In this document: positions 41,939 through 51,072 of the stretch, in pieces
How the letters are laid out: every line of letters begins with the position of its first letter
How positions within the stretch are numbered: the first letter of the stretch is position 1
Assembly (NCBI RefSeq): GCF_017573505.1
Contig: NZ_JAGEOJ010000036.1
Span: forward strand, 1 to 64,000
Length of the DNA stretch: 64,000 bases
Source: Actinomadura barringtoniae
GTDB lineage: Bacteria; Actinomycetota; Actinomycetes; Streptosporangiales; Streptosporangiaceae
Reading direction: 5' to 3'
Program-made: the position numbers and the translations under genes
Notes under the pieces: generated by a model
What the model was told of the DNA's origin: nothing
Seen by the model: the letters and a program-made list of their open reading frames with translations, nothing else
The model's database searches: none

Positions 41939-42568
41939 CTAGGGCAGGATGCGTTCGAGCGCAGCGCTGGACCCCTCAACGACCAGCCCCAAGTCCCGCG
42001 CCCCCCGCAAGCCCACCTGACCGGTAAACAGCTGAACGAAGACCTCGGGCGGCGCCGTGACGCTGGCGTCAGGCCGCCGATCGGGCGAGCAGGGATGAAC
42101 ATCGACCCGCCCGTCCGCGACCACGACGTCGAAGCCGTCACGCGGGTCGCCCAGCCGAACGACCACGCCCGCCTCGCCCGGGGCGCCGTCGCTACACAGG
42201 TAACGCAGGGGCAGCGAGAACCAGTGCACCCTGAACTCATCGTCGTCCGGCGGCTCGACCATCAGAGGCGCGCCCCAAGCGGTCAGTTCGCGAACGACAC
42301 CAATGAGGCTCTGGCCGCGTTCAGTAAGCCCGATCAGCGTCGCGGCAATCGGCGGTGGCTGCTCGTCCCGCGTGATCAGCCCGGCCGCCTCCATTTCGCG
42401 CAGCCGATCCGCCAGCAGATTGCTAGCGATCCCAGGCAGCCCGCGCCGCAGATCAGAGAAGCGACAGGCCCCCTGCGTCAGCAACTCACGAACGATCAGC
42501 AACGTCCACCGATCCCCGACCAGATCCAAGGCGCGCGCCATCGAGCAGAACTGGTTGTACGACCGCAT
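41939..42568 (-). CDS. HxlR-family transcriptional regulator with extra C-terminal domain
   Basis: The protein is 209 aa. The winged helix has YNQFCSMARALDLVGDRWTLLIVRELL and FSDLRRGLPGIASNLLADRLREMEAAGLI. A second domain (from about residue 120) resembles an SCP2-like sterol-carrier fold, with VVVRLGDPRDGFDVVVADGRVDV and PPEVFVQLFTGQVG. Such fusions are known in actinobacteria and suggest lipid or hydrophobic ligand sensing. The target may be the coupled TfoX-like gene. Confidence 0.92.
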   Translation of the reverse strand: MRSYNQFCSMARALDLVGDRWTLLIVRELLTQGACRFSDLRRGLPGIASNLLADRLREMEAAGLITRDEQPPPIAATLIGLTERGQSLIGVVRELTAWGAPLMVEPPDDDEFRVHWFSLPLRYLCSDGAPGEAGVVVRLGDPRDGFDVVVADGRVDVHPCSPDRRPDASVTAPPEVFVQLFTGQVGLRGARDLGLVVEGSSAALERILP

Positions 42569-42671
42569 TCCCTCAACCTAAGGCCCTCGGTTGAGAAACT
42601 CCACCAATCAGTAGAAAAAATAAACCATCACTGCGGACGCGTCACGGAATCAGAGACGCGCAGGGCCCTGA

Positions 42672-42725
42672 GGCAGGAGCGCCCCTGCCGCAGGGGCCTC
42701 CCACAGGGGCCTGGGGCAGGAGCGC
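42672..42725. repeat. Hairpin and GC-rich repeats after M28 gene
   Basis: GCCCCTG (42681-42687) and CAGGGGC (42691-42697) form a tight hairpin with a 3-nt loop, and GGCAGGAGCGCC occurs at about 42672 and again at about 42714. It lies just downstream of the M28 peptidase stop and may act as its terminator. Confidence 0.5.
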
Positions 42726-42730
42726 CTCTG

Positions 42731-44167
42731 TCAGCTCCCGGGCCGGGGGAAGGCGACCGGGCTGCGGTGCCCGTCTCGGTCGACGGCGCGCACGCCGAAC
42801 TGGACGTTGTCCTTGACCAGGTCGACGGTGGCGCGGGTGACGTCGCCGACATCGATCCGGTGCGTCCAGTCCGGCTCGGTCGTCTCCCGCCACACCACCT
42901 CGTACCCGGCAAGGCCCGCGTCCGTGCCGCGAGTCCAGGTCAGCGTCGTGTCGTTGGTCAGCGTCGTGGCCAGGATCTGCGCGTTCTTCGGGGTGCCGGG
43001 CCCCTGCGCGAGCGACCACAGCGCTGACGCGTTCACCTTGGCGACGCGGGCCATGTAGGCGAAGTCGACGAACTCCAGCAGGTCGCCGAACTGCACCCCG
43101 TTCTCCACCCGCACGTCCTGGTGCTCGTGGTTGTAGTTCTCGCGCGGCTCGGTGAACCGGGCGGCCGGGTAGCCCTGCTGCAGGAACGACAGATGGTCGC
43201 TGCCGCGCAGAAACCGGTCGCGCCGCCAGATCACGCGGACGTTCATCCCGGTGTGCTCGCCGTCCGAGACGTCCTTGACGAACCGCCCGAGCTGCCGCGA
43301 CGGCCCATCGTTCTCGCCACCGACCGACTGGCGCACCGAGGCCTCGGCCGGCGTCTCCGACGTCGGCACGCCCTCCACGAACAGCCGCACGGTGTAGGGA
43401 TCGGGCCGGGTGCCGTCCCAGGCCCGGCTCGCACCGACGATGTCGTTGCTGAACATCGCCTGCACATCAGCGCCCGCGGCCTTCAGCTGCGCGGCCATGT
43501 GCGCCGAGCCGTACAGGCCCTGCTCCTCGGCCGACACCACGCCGAACACCACCGTGCCGTGCGTGCGGCGCGTGGCGAACAGCCGCGCCAGTTCCAGCAC
43601 CACCGCGACCCCGGACCCGTCGTCATCGGCGCCGGGCGCGTCGGCGGTGGCGTTCATGACGTCGGTGACGCGTGAGTCCAGGTGACCGGTCACGACATAG
43701 ACGCGTTCCGGCGAGGCGTCACCGCGCAGCGTCGCGATCACATTGGTGATCGTCGTCGGCTGCGGAATGCGCGGCGACACCGGCTGCACGAACGACTGCT
43801 TGACCACGGTCATCCGGCCACCGGAGGCCGCCGCATACTCACTGAGCTGCGCGTTCACCCATTCGACCGCGGCCCCGATCCCACGAGCGGGGTCGGTCTG
43901 GCTGGACAGGGTGTGCCGGGTTCCGAACGCGACCAGCCGTTCGACGGTCGCCTTGATCCTGCGCGTGTCCACCTGCCGCAGCAGCTCGCGCAGTTCCTTG
44001 TCTGGACGCTGAGGGGTGAGGGGCTGCCCCGGCCCAGGGACCGGTGCGCTGGCGCCCGCGGCATGGGCGGACGCCGGGTCCGCGAAGAGCGGAACGGCGA
44101 CTGCGGTGACGGCGGAGGCTGAGAGGAACGCACGACGGCTGTGTCCTCGATCGTCACTGGTGTCCAT
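42731..44167 (-). CDS. Tat-exported M28 family zinc aminopeptidase
   Basis: The protein is 478 aa. A twin-arginine signal (HSRRAFLSASAVTAVAV) ends near ASAHA. The M28 domain shows metal-ligand motifs VTGHLDSRV, APGADDDGSGVAV, VVSAEEQGLYGS and ending blocks with RGSDHLSFLQQGYPAARFTE. A fibronectin-III-like domain (about residues 385-475) closes the protein. It should be a folded, exported aminopeptidase for scavenging peptides. Confidence 0.94.
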   Translation of the reverse strand: MDTSDDRGHSRRAFLSASAVTAVAVPLFADPASAHAAGASAPVPGPGQPLTPQRPDKELRELLRQVDTRRIKATVERLVAFGTRHTLSSQTDPARGIGAAVEWVNAQLSEYAAASGGRMTVVKQSFVQPVSPRIPQPTTITNVIATLRGDASPERVYVVTGHLDSRVTDVMNATADAPGADDDGSGVAVVLELARLFATRRTHGTVVFGVVSAEEQGLYGSAHMAAQLKAAGADVQAMFSNDIVGASRAWDGTRPDPYTVRLFVEGVPTSETPAEASVRQSVGGENDGPSRQLGRFVKDVSDGEHTGMNVRVIWRRDRFLRGSDHLSFLQQGYPAARFTEPRENYNHEHQDVRVENGVQFGDLLEFVDFAYMARVAKVNASALWSLAQGPGTPKNAQILATTLTNDTTLTWTRGTDAGLAGYEVVWRETTEPDWTHRIDVGDVTRATVDLVKDNVQFGVRAVDRDGHRSPVAFPRPGS

Positions 44168-44358
44168 GCCAAAGAATCAAGCCCAGTTGCCGCCCCGCGT
44201 CCAATGCCGATCTGCGTCGTCCGCTCAACCACCGATCTGCGCCGCCCGCTCACTCATCGATGGCCGGCAGAGGGCGCGACTGCTGGTCATGCGTGGTCGG
44301 TCAGATAGGGCCTCCTTCGGGTCGTCGGGGTTGGGGTCAGGGGGCGGAGGTTGGGGTG

Positions 44359-44670
44359 TCAGGGGACGTTCAGTAGGCGGAGGGAGGCGGTGGCGACGGC
44401 CGCGGCGACGATGACCAGGGGGAACGGGGCCCGTCTCCATGCGAGGAGACCGGCCACGGCTACGCCGGCGGGACGCGCTACGCCGGAAGGGGAGTGGCCC
44501 TCTGTGAGCGCGGTGGTCGCGACCAGGGCGGTGAGCAGCACGGTCGAGGAGGACTCCATCAGCCGTTCGGCCCGCGGCGGGAAGGTGATGCGGCTGCGCA
44601 GCCACGGGCCTGCGATGCGGAGGGCGTACGTGCCCGCCCCGAGCAGCACCATCGCTACGAGGATGGTCAT
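44359..44670 (-). CDS. azlD: AzlD-family small subunit of branched-chain amino acid exporter
   Basis: The protein is 103 aa with three membrane helices and the family feature GAGTYALRIAGPWLRSRITFPPRAERLMESSSTVLLTALV. Its start overlaps the azlC stop (ATGA). It pairs with AzlC as a two-subunit exporter of branched-chain amino acids or analogues. Confidence 0.93.
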   Translation of the reverse strand: MTILVAMVLLGAGTYALRIAGPWLRSRITFPPRAERLMESSSTVLLTALVATTALTEGHSPSGVARPAGVAVAGLLAWRRAPFPLVIVAAAVATASLRLLNVP

Positions 44671-45317
44671 CTGGCCACCGCCAGTACGGAGAGGGCGAGT
44701 AGTACGGGCAGTCCGATCGGGAGGAACGGCGTGGTGGCCACCGCGACGACGGCTCCGGCGACCGCGGAGACTCGATGCTCTCGTAGCGCGGGCAGGACCA
44801 GGGCCAGCAGGACCGCTGGGAAGACCGCGTCCAGCCCCAGGGGTGCGCTGTCGTCGATGAACGTTCCCGCGAGGCCGCCGACCACTGTGCCGAGCGGCCA
44901 GCTGAGCAGGATGCCCAGCCCACAGGCCCAGTAGGCGGCGCTCGCGCGGGCCCGGTCCGGCTGAGCGCGGGCGAAGACGACGGTCTCGTCGTTCATCAGA
45001 TGAACGCCCAGCAGGCGGCGCGGACCCCGGCCCAGAACGTCCGGCAGGCCGAGCCCGAACGGCAGATGGCGAGCGTTCAGCAGCAGCCCTGCCAGGACCG
45101 CCGCGAACGGGTTGCCGCCCGCCGCCACGATCCCGATGAACATGAACTCCGACGACGCGGCGACCACGAGGAGGCCGAGCACGACGGGCAGCCACAGCGG
45201 CAGCCCGTCGGTGACGGCGGTCGCGCCGTACGAGACGCCGACCAGGCTCACCGCGGCGCAGACCAGGGCGATGTCGCGTACCGTCGCCCGTCCGAGTGTT
45301 CGCCAGAATGAACGCAT
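44667..45317 (-). CDS. azlC: AzlC-family large subunit of branched-chain amino acid exporter
   Basis: The protein is 216 aa with several membrane helices. Characteristic blocks are AASSEFMFIGIVAAGGNPFAAVLAGLLLNARHLPFGL and HLMNDETVVFA. It is divergent from the XRE-cupin regulator gene, with only 66 bp between starts, so the regulator probably controls export. Confidence 0.94.
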   Translation of the reverse strand: MRSFWRTLGRATVRDIALVCAAVSLVGVSYGATAVTDGLPLWLPVVLGLLVVAASSEFMFIGIVAAGGNPFAAVLAGLLLNARHLPFGLGLPDVLGRGPRRLLGVHLMNDETVVFARAQPDRARASAAYWACGLGILLSWPLGTVVGGLAGTFIDDSAPLGLDAVFPAVLLALVLPALREHRVSAVAGAVVAVATTPFLPIGLPVLLALSVLAVAR

Positions 45318-45383
45318 GACGATAATAATGAACGCTCGATCCCGTGTTCGTCAAATCGAACACGAGACTGCTATGGTGAACGC
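45307..45383. promoter_or_regulatory. Divergent operator/promoter of azlCD and XRE-cupin gene
   Basis: An inverted repeat CGTGTTCG (45343-45350) and CGAACACG (45357-45364) has a 6-bp spacer. TGAACGC is repeated at 45309-45315, 45329-45335 (20 bp apart) and 45377-45383. TATGGT at 45372-45377 is a good -10 element seven bases before the regulator GTG, so that transcript is probably leaderless and the inverted repeat covers its -35 region. Confidence 0.7.
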
Positions 45384-45938
45384 GTGACTGAGAGGTTCCC
45401 CATCGAGGTGGTCGCGGCGGCGCTCCGGCGCGAGCGCGGCCGGGCCGGGCTGTCCATCACCGAGGTCGCGCGGCGTGCGGGGGTCGCCAAGTCCACGCTG
45501 TCCCAGCTGGAGGGGGGCAACGGAAACCCGAGCCTGGAGACGATGTGGGCGCTGTCGATCGCGCTCGACGTCCCGTTCGCCCACCTGCTGGACCCGCCAC
45601 GCCCGCGCCAGCAGGTGATCAGAGTCGGCGAGGGCGTCGCGGTGGCCTCCGCGCAGGCCGACTACCGGGCCTTCCTCTTGTCGGCCTGCCCGCCCGGCGC
45701 GCGCCGCGACGTCTACCGCATCGAGGCCGAGCCGGGCACCTCACGCAAATCCGAGCCCCACATGCCCGGCGTCATGGAGTACGTCCTACTGGCAACCGGC
45801 CGCGCGCACGTGGGTACCGCCGACGACCCCGTGGAGCTCGCCCCGGGCGACTACGTCGCCTACCCGGGTGACCTCCCGCACGTCTTCGAGGCCCTGGAAC
45901 CCGGCACCCGCGCGGTCCTGGTCTCCGAGCACGTCTGA
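45384..45938 (+). CDS. XRE-family regulator with cupin domain
   Basis: The protein is 184 aa from a GTG start with no ribosome site, probably leaderless. The N-terminal HTH is AGLSITEVARRAGVAKSTLSQLEGGNGNPSLETMWALSIAL. A cupin domain fills the C-terminal half, with EPHMPGVMEYVLLATGRAHVG and LAPGDYVAYPGDLPHVFEAL. This family typically pairs with AzlCD exporters. The final codons form part of a degenerate 17-bp tandem array. Confidence 0.94.
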   Translation: MTERFPIEVVAAALRRERGRAGLSITEVARRAGVAKSTLSQLEGGNGNPSLETMWALSIALDVPFAHLLDPPRPRQQVIRVGEGVAVASAQADYRAFLLSACPPGARRDVYRIEAEPGTSRKSEPHMPGVMEYVLLATGRAHVGTADDPVELAPGDYVAYPGDLPHVFEALEPGTRAVLVSEHV

Positions 45939-46003
45939 GCGCTGAGCGCGTCCGAACCCTGAGCGCGTCCGACTCCGAGCGCGTCTGAGTTCGAGTGCGT
46001 GAG
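45925..46003. repeat. Degenerate 16-17-bp tandem array across a stop codon
   Basis: Related units such as CTGAGCGCGTCCGA recur about every 17 bp at 45942, 45959, 45976 and 45992. The array begins inside the last codons of the XRE-cupin gene (CCGAGCACGTCTGA) and continues past its stop. Confidence 0.75.
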
Positions 46004-46054
46004 GTCGGGGCATGTCCGCAGCCTCGGGCTTGGCGGGCTGCTTCTTGGCTGGAT

Positions 46055-46276
46055 CTACTTCTTGACGGGGTCGGAGCCGGCTTGCTTGATGATCTGGTCG
46101 CCGGCGTTCAGGGTCTCCCAGAGGCCGCCCTTGACGCGGATCTTTTTCTTCTTGCCGTCGGTGAAGGTGACCTCGAGGTAGTGGTACATATTCGACCCGT
46201 CGGGCATGTTGCGGGACTTGCCGGTGACGACGCCTTCCCACGCGTCGCCCTTGCGCATCCGACGTGACCTGAACAT
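46055..46276 (-). CDS. Small basic hypothetical protein
   Basis: The protein is 73 aa and Lys-rich. It reads RKGDAWEGVVTGKSRNMPDGSNMYHYLEVTFTDGKKKKIRVKGGLWETLNAGDQIIKQAGSDPVKK, cut here only as motifs: a small beta-barrel-like fold is likely. GAGGGCAGG precedes the ATG. It is short and isolated, with no recognised function. Confidence 0.7.
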   Translation of the reverse strand: MFRSRRMRKGDAWEGVVTGKSRNMPDGSNMYHYLEVTFTDGKKKKIRVKGGLWETLNAGDQIIKQAGSDPVKK

Positions 46277-46380
46277 GTGATCGCCTGCCCTCTGTGGTGT
46301 GCCTCTTACGCCCTGTGACCAGGCTAGGGAGATCCGGAGCGGGGCGCCTCGGCCGCGTGTCTGGTCTTGCGGATGCGACT

Positions 46381-47046
46381 TCAGGCCGAGGGGCGGGGGC
46401 GGACGATACCGAGGTCGTAGGCCATCACGACCGCGTGGACGCGGTCGCGGGCGCCGAGCTTGCGCAGGACGGCCGAGACGTGCGTTTTCACGGTCGCCTC
46501 GGCCAGCACGAGATGCTTGGCGATCTCGGCGTTGGAGGCGGCCCGGGCGACCAGCTGGAGCACCTCCACCTCGCGGTCGGTCAGCTCGGAGAGCCGTTCG
46601 GGCAGTACGGGCTCGCTCGGCTGAACGGCCACGAACCGGTCGAGGAGCCGCCGCGTCACGGTCGGGGCCAGTAGCGCCTCGCCCCGCGACACCACGCGTA
46701 CGGCATCGGCGAGCTCCGGCGGGCGCACGTCCTTGAGCAGGAAGCCGCTCGCCCCGGCCCGCAGCGCGGCGTAGAGCGGCTCGTCCAGGTCGAACGTGGT
46801 CAGGATGATGACCTTGGGTGGGTCGTCGCCTGAGGTGATCTGGCGGGTGGCGGTGATGCCGTCGGTGCCGGGCATCCGCACGTCCATCAGGACGACGTCC
46901 GGGCGCAGCCGTGCGGCCTCCCGGACGGCCTGGTCGCCGTCGCCCGCCTCGCCGACGACCTCCAGATCGTCGCGGGCGTCGATGATCATGCAGAACCCGG
47001 CCCGGACCAGGTCCTGGTCGTCGGCGACGAGCACCCTGATGGTCAT
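46381..47046 (-). CDS. NarL/LuxR-type response regulator
   Basis: The protein is 221 aa. The receiver has VADDQ, the phosphoacceptor in DVVLMDVRMPGTDG and the conserved Lys in FLLKD. The LuxR domain has LTDREVEVLQLVARAASNAEIA and EATVKTHVSAVLRKLGARDRV. Its start overlaps the kinase stop (ATGA), making a coupled pair. Confidence 0.95.
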   Translation of the reverse strand: MTIRVLVADDQDLVRAGFCMIIDARDDLEVVGEAGDGDQAVREAARLRPDVVLMDVRMPGTDGITATRQITSGDDPPKVIILTTFDLDEPLYAALRAGASGFLLKDVRPPELADAVRVVSRGEALLAPTVTRRLLDRFVAVQPSEPVLPERLSELTDREVEVLQLVARAASNAEIAKHLVLAEATVKTHVSAVLRKLGARDRVHAVVMAYDLGIVRPRPSA

Positions 47047-48188
47047 GAAGGCTCCTCCAGTGGCAGCCGCGCGTGGACCCGGAATCCGCCTGCGGGGTCG
47101 GGTCCCGCCGCCAGCGTTCCGCCCATCATCGCGGCGCGTTCGCGCATGCCGGCGATGCCCTGGCCCGCGCCGAGGCCGGTCAGGCGGCCGCCGCCGGTGC
47201 CGTCGTCGCGGACGTCGATGGTGAGTTCGCGGTCGGTGGCGGCGACGGTGATGTCGGTGGTGCTGGCGCGCGCGTGGCGCAGCGTGTTGGTGAGCGATTC
47301 CTGAACGATGCGGTAGGCGGACAGTTCGACCCCAGGGGACAGCGTCCGGCCGTCCAGGCCCTCGGCGTGCAGCGTCACGCGCAGTCCCGCCGCTGCCAGG
47401 GGCTTGGTCAAGGTGTCGAGGTCGGCCAGGCCGGGCTGCGGCGCCGCCTCGACGTCGCCGAGCGCGGCCTCTCCGTCAAGTGAACGAACTGTGCGCAGGA
47501 ACGCACGCAACTCGGTGAGCGCCTGCCGACCCGAGGTCTCCAGATCGCGCAACGCCTGCCGGGCCTTGGTCGGGTTGGCGTCGAACACGTCGTCCGCCGC
47601 GGCCGCCTGGACGACCATGACCGAGACCGTGTGAGCGAGAACGTCATGGAGCTCGCGGGCGATCCGAGCCCGTTCCTCCAGGACGACGCGTTCCGCCTCG
47701 GCCTGGCGGCGGGCCGAGCGTGCTCTGCCCAGCGCGCCCCAGCTCCACGCGAGCAGGGCCGCTCCAGGCCACAGCAGCGCGTGCTGGGCGTGGCCGGTCG
47801 CCAACGGCAGGATCACGGCCGTCGCCAGCGCCCCGGCCAAGCCCCACAGGGACTCGCGGGCGGGACGGAGCCAGGCGAACGTGCTCACCACGATCAGCGC
47901 GATCCCGGGCCCGCCGGAGGGATTCAGGAACTGGATCCCCGCCCCGGCCAGCAGCACCGTCGCGGTCACCGTGCCAGGCCGTTCACCCATCCACCAGACG
48001 GCGCCCGCCTGGACCGCCACCAGGGCGATCAGCGCGACGCGTTCGTACCCCTCGGGAACGCCCAGGACCAACGGCGCCAGCAGGGCCAACGCGCACACGA
48101 CCAGCAGCATCCGCCACCGCGGTGACAGCGTCGCCTCGAACCGGTCCGGCACGATGAGTGACGCTAGCAGCACGCGAACCCACCGCAT
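47043..48188 (-). CDS. HisKA_3-type sensor histidine kinase
   Basis: The protein is about 381 aa. Four or five short-loop membrane helices occupy residues 15-150. The phosphorylated His is in RARIARELHDVLAHTVSVMVVQA. The ATPase domain has VQESLTNTLRHARAS and DDGTGGGRLTGLGAGQGIAGMRERA. A TTG 63 nt upstream would lengthen the protein but has no support. It partners the NarL-type regulator. It lies 55 bp after the carboxylesterase gene. Confidence 0.93.
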   Translation of the reverse strand: MRWVRVLLASLIVPDRFEATLSPRWRMLLVVCALALLAPLVLGVPEGYERVALIALVAVQAGAVWWMGERPGTVTATVLLAGAGIQFLNPSGGPGIALIVVSTFAWLRPARESLWGLAGALATAVILPLATGHAQHALLWPGAALLAWSWGALGRARSARRQAEAERVVLEERARIARELHDVLAHTVSVMVVQAAAADDVFDANPTKARQALRDLETSGRQALTELRAFLRTVRSLDGEAALGDVEAAPQPGLADLDTLTKPLAAAGLRVTLHAEGLDGRTLSPGVELSAYRIVQESLTNTLRHARASTTDITVAATDRELTIDVRDDGTGGGRLTGLGAGQGIAGMRERAAMMGGTLAAGPDPAGGFRVHARLPLEEPS

Positions 48189-48243
48189 CACGCCAAACCG
48201 ATCAGGACGCACGCGAGGCTGGTGAGGCGACACGCAAGGCCGG

Positions 48244-49773
48244 TCAGGCAACGCCTGTCGTCTTCCAGAACGCGCAGTTGTGCTCGGACGCCGCGTCGAT
48301 GGTGCGGATCGCGCCTGGTGCCAGGCTCAGCGGCGCGAGGCCTGGCCGCCACCTTGGGGCGCCACGGTGGTTCGGGTCGCCTGAACGGGCGAACGCGCTC
48401 CAATACCCGATCATGGTCCGGGCCAGTCCCTTGCGCTCCTTGTTGACCAGCAGGTCGCGGCCGCCCAGGTCGAACAGATAGGGGAGATCGGACGCGTGCG
48501 CCGCGCCCATCGGAAAGCCGGGGATCTTGATCCCGTTGACGTTGGGCGCGTTCTCGTCGGCGAACTCGTACGAGTAGACTTTCCTGAGGCCGCGGGCAGT
48601 GGCCAGCGCCGAGCAGGCCCAGGATCCATCGGTCAGGACCGCCGCCCAGGCCGGCCCCGCCGACCGATACCGCGACAGCGGATATTTGGCGGCGACCTTG
48701 CCCGCGTCCTTCCCGAACGCCGCCGCCAGCAGCCGCGGATAGGTCTTGGCCGTGATCAGCTTCGGGTCGTAGTTGATCGCGCCTCCGACGAACGACCGCG
48801 CCTCGTCACGCGTACCGCCGATCATGACCGGAACGGACGCGAGCGGCGCCACAGCCGGGTCCCGCGGCAGCAGAGCGGTGCCGTACGCCAGGTGATCGGA
48901 GAACGACGCCGACTGCGGAAGGAGTTCGTCCGCGCTCTTGCGCCGCAGACACGCCACATCGCCGCACTTCAGCTCCTTGGCGGCGGCCAGCCCGTCCTCC
49001 TGCCCCTGCTTGACGGGCACGTACGGCCTGTCGGCAGGCGCCCCCGGGAACAGCCCACCGGCAGGCCAGCGCAGTCGGCACGACCCCGAAGAGATGATCG
49101 CCTTGTCGACAAGGCCCTTGGCCTCGGGCGATGCGAGCAGCGCGCAGGCCGACATCGCCCCCGCCGACTGCCCGAACACGGTGATGTTGTGCGGATCGCC
49201 CCCGAACGCCGAGGCGTTGCGCCGCGCCCACTTCAGCGCCGCGATCTGGTCCGCGAGCCCGAAGTCGCCCGATCCCTTGAGCCCGGGCAGCCCCAGATAG
49301 CCGAAGATCCCGAGCCGATAGTTCACCGTGACCACGATGGCCTTGCCCTCGGTGGCCAGCCGTACGGCGTCGTAGTCCTTGCCGCTTCCCTGGGTGAATC
49401 CGCCCCCGTGCCACCACACCATCACCGGCAGGCGGCCACGCCGCTTACGCGGGGCGGTGACGTTCACGTAGAGGCAGTCCTCGCTCGAGGGCTGCTTCCC
49501 GGCCTGCTTGCAGTCCTTGCTCGCCCGGGACGCGCGTACCCCGCTCCAAGGCTGTGGCTTGCGCGGCAACGTCCACCGCAGCCCCCCAACAGGCGGCGCA
49601 GCGTAAGGAATCCCTAGAAACTCCCGGGCGTCCCCCTTGAGAACGCCCCGTACGCTCCCCGAGTCCACCCGTACGGTCAGCGGCTCCTGCGATGTCTTAC
49701 AGGCCCCCGCCAACCCCATGGCCGAGACCACCGCAGCCACGATGGACGCGCTCTTCACACCCGGCATCATCAT
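48244..49773 (-). CDS. Type B carboxylesterase, probable lipoprotein
   Basis: The protein is 509 aa. The N-terminal segment SIVAAVVSAMGLAGAC resembles a lipoprotein signal. The carboxylesterase domain has WWHGGGFTQGSGKDYD (oxyanion hole), the nucleophile in FGQSAGAMSACALL, SEDCLYVNV and the likely His in MGAAHASDLPYLF. It should hydrolyse carboxylic esters outside the cell membrane. Confidence 0.94.
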   Translation of the reverse strand: MMMPGVKSASIVAAVVSAMGLAGACKTSQEPLTVRVDSGSVRGVLKGDAREFLGIPYAAPPVGGLRWTLPRKPQPWSGVRASRASKDCKQAGKQPSSEDCLYVNVTAPRKRRGRLPVMVWWHGGGFTQGSGKDYDAVRLATEGKAIVVTVNYRLGIFGYLGLPGLKGSGDFGLADQIAALKWARRNASAFGGDPHNITVFGQSAGAMSACALLASPEAKGLVDKAIISSGSCRLRWPAGGLFPGAPADRPYVPVKQGQEDGLAAAKELKCGDVACLRRKSADELLPQSASFSDHLAYGTALLPRDPAVAPLASVPVMIGGTRDEARSFVGGAINYDPKLITAKTYPRLLAAAFGKDAGKVAAKYPLSRYRSAGPAWAAVLTDGSWACSALATARGLRKVYSYEFADENAPNVNGIKIPGFPMGAAHASDLPYLFDLGGRDLLVNKERKGLARTMIGYWSAFARSGDPNHRGAPRWRPGLAPLSLAPGAIRTIDAASEHNCAFWKTTGVA

Positions 49774-49923
49774 GATTTCGACGCTAGGGAGCGCGCCGTC
49801 CTAGGGCCTCAACCCGCCGTCCCGTCTTAGAACCGCGACTTCAGACGGAGCCGGCCCCCCATCCCCACCCAAAGGCGCAGACCCACCAGGGCGTCGGCCG
49901 CAGGAGGGGGCGAAAACGACAAA

Positions 49924-49967
49924 GGGTCAGCGGGCAGGAAGCCGAGGGCTTCCGACCACACTGACCC
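49924..49967 (-). terminator. Nested hairpin terminator of cold-shock gene
   Basis: Outer arms GGGTCAG and CTGACCC enclose inner arms GGAAGCC and GGCTTCC with a 3-nt loop. On the minus strand the hairpin is followed by TTTGTCGTTTTC. It lies 71 bp past the cold-shock gene stop. Confidence 0.85.
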
Positions 49968-50037
49968 TGAAACCGAAGTTTCCGCGCCGCGAACGCCCGC
50001 CGTGAACGACCGGACGTTAACGATTGAGCGTCAAAGC

Positions 50038-50241
50038 TCAGGCGGGGACGATGTTCTCCGCCTGCAGGCCCTTCTGGCCCTGCGTGACGTCGAAGGACAC
50101 CTTCTGGCCCTCCTGGAGCTCTCGGAAGCCCTGGGCCGCGATGTTGGAGTAGTGGGCGAAGACGTCGGGGCCGCCGCCGTCCTGCTCGATGAATCCGAAG
50201 CCCTTTTCCGAGTTGAACCACTTGACGGTGCCGGTGGCCAT
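50038..50241 (-). CDS. Cold-shock protein
   Basis: The protein is 67 aa. It is a canonical CSD beta-barrel with RNP-1 KGFGFIEQD and RNP-2-like DVFAHYSNI, ending EGQKVSFDVTQGQKGLQAENIVPA. GAGGGAG lies six bases before the second ATG, which was chosen. It binds single-stranded RNA/DNA as an RNA chaperone. About 265 bp separate it from the divergent upstream gene, leaving room for a long regulated leader. Confidence 0.96.
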   Translation of the reverse strand: MATGTVKWFNSEKGFGFIEQDGGGPDVFAHYSNIAAQGFRELQEGQKVSFDVTQGQKGLQAENIVPA

Positions 50242-50506
50242 GGCCATCTCCCTCTGGGTCGATCCCGGCCGTACACCGTGCACGACCGGAGACGCCGCGA
50301 TGGCCCATCCGGAAGATCCAGAACAACAAATACGCCCGAGGGTCCGACCCGCAGGCGTCTATGCATGTTTATGGGAACCGCAACTTTACTTGACGGTAGC
50401 ACAGGAGGCTCCACCAGGGACGATTCGGCGCCGACCTGCGGAGCGATGATTTTCATACCGAGCCTGTAGCCGCCCAAAAACTCTTGATCGAGCGCATACT
50501 GGTGGT

Positions 50507-50734
50507 GTGACTTCATCCAGGCCCGGCAGACGCCGACACCTTCCCACCAGCCCCTTCAAGGCTCCGGCCGAGGCACCGCCGGTCAAGGAGTTCGAGCTCC
50601 ACGACCAGGTGACTCACGACACCCACGGGTTGGGACGCGTGGTCGAGATCGAGCCCGGACGCGCCGTCCTGGTCGACTTCGGGACTCAGAAAATCAGGAT
50701 CCTCACGCCCTATCCGAAGCTTTTCAAGCTCTGA
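50507..50734 (+). CDS. Small hypothetical protein, conserved-looking
   Basis: The protein is 75 aa from a GTG start with no ribosome site. After a basic Pro-rich N-terminus the core reads FELHDQVTHDTHGLGRVVEIEPGRAVLVDFGTQKIRILTPYPKLFKL. This is a small beta-rich, SH3- or CarD/KOW-like barrel by appearance. It is divergent from the cold-shock gene. A nucleic-acid-binding role is a guess. Confidence 0.75.
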   Translation: MTSSRPGRRRHLPTSPFKAPAEAPPVKEFELHDQVTHDTHGLGRVVEIEPGRAVLVDFGTQKIRILTPYPKLFKL

Positions 50735-51072
50735 ACTCCGCAGCTCAGCAGCGCCGGAGGTTCCGGCCGCAACGGTGCAGAACTCATGATCCGAATCGGC
50801 AGGGCGTAGGCTCGGGACCGACAAGGGGGCCGTGACGCAGGCAACTGGCCGGTGTCTCCCCTCGTCTGATACTTGGGCGCTCCAGTGCCCGGACAGGTAC
50901 GGCGCCCATGCCGCCGCTCGCTCGCTCCCCCCGGGACGGCCTGATTCCGTTCCACGGCACCCCGCCGTGCGACACCTGGAGAGTCCGGATCGGAGTTTCA
51001 CCATGCCCGTGAAGGACACCCTGCCGGCAAGGGCCGCGCGACGCCGTTCCGGCCGGACCGCGGTCTGATCGC
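50735..51072. other. Intergenic region of 338 bp
   Basis: No firm gene is seen. A frame from 50832 to 51068 has no family-like features. A 21-codon frame from 51003 (MPVKDTLPARAARRRSGRTA) ends 5 bp before the GAF gene and could be a short leader, but its support is weak. Confidence 0.45.

Noticed and set aside
50832..51068. 78-codon frame upstream of the GAF gene
   Set aside because: No ribosome site, no motif and weak codon bias.
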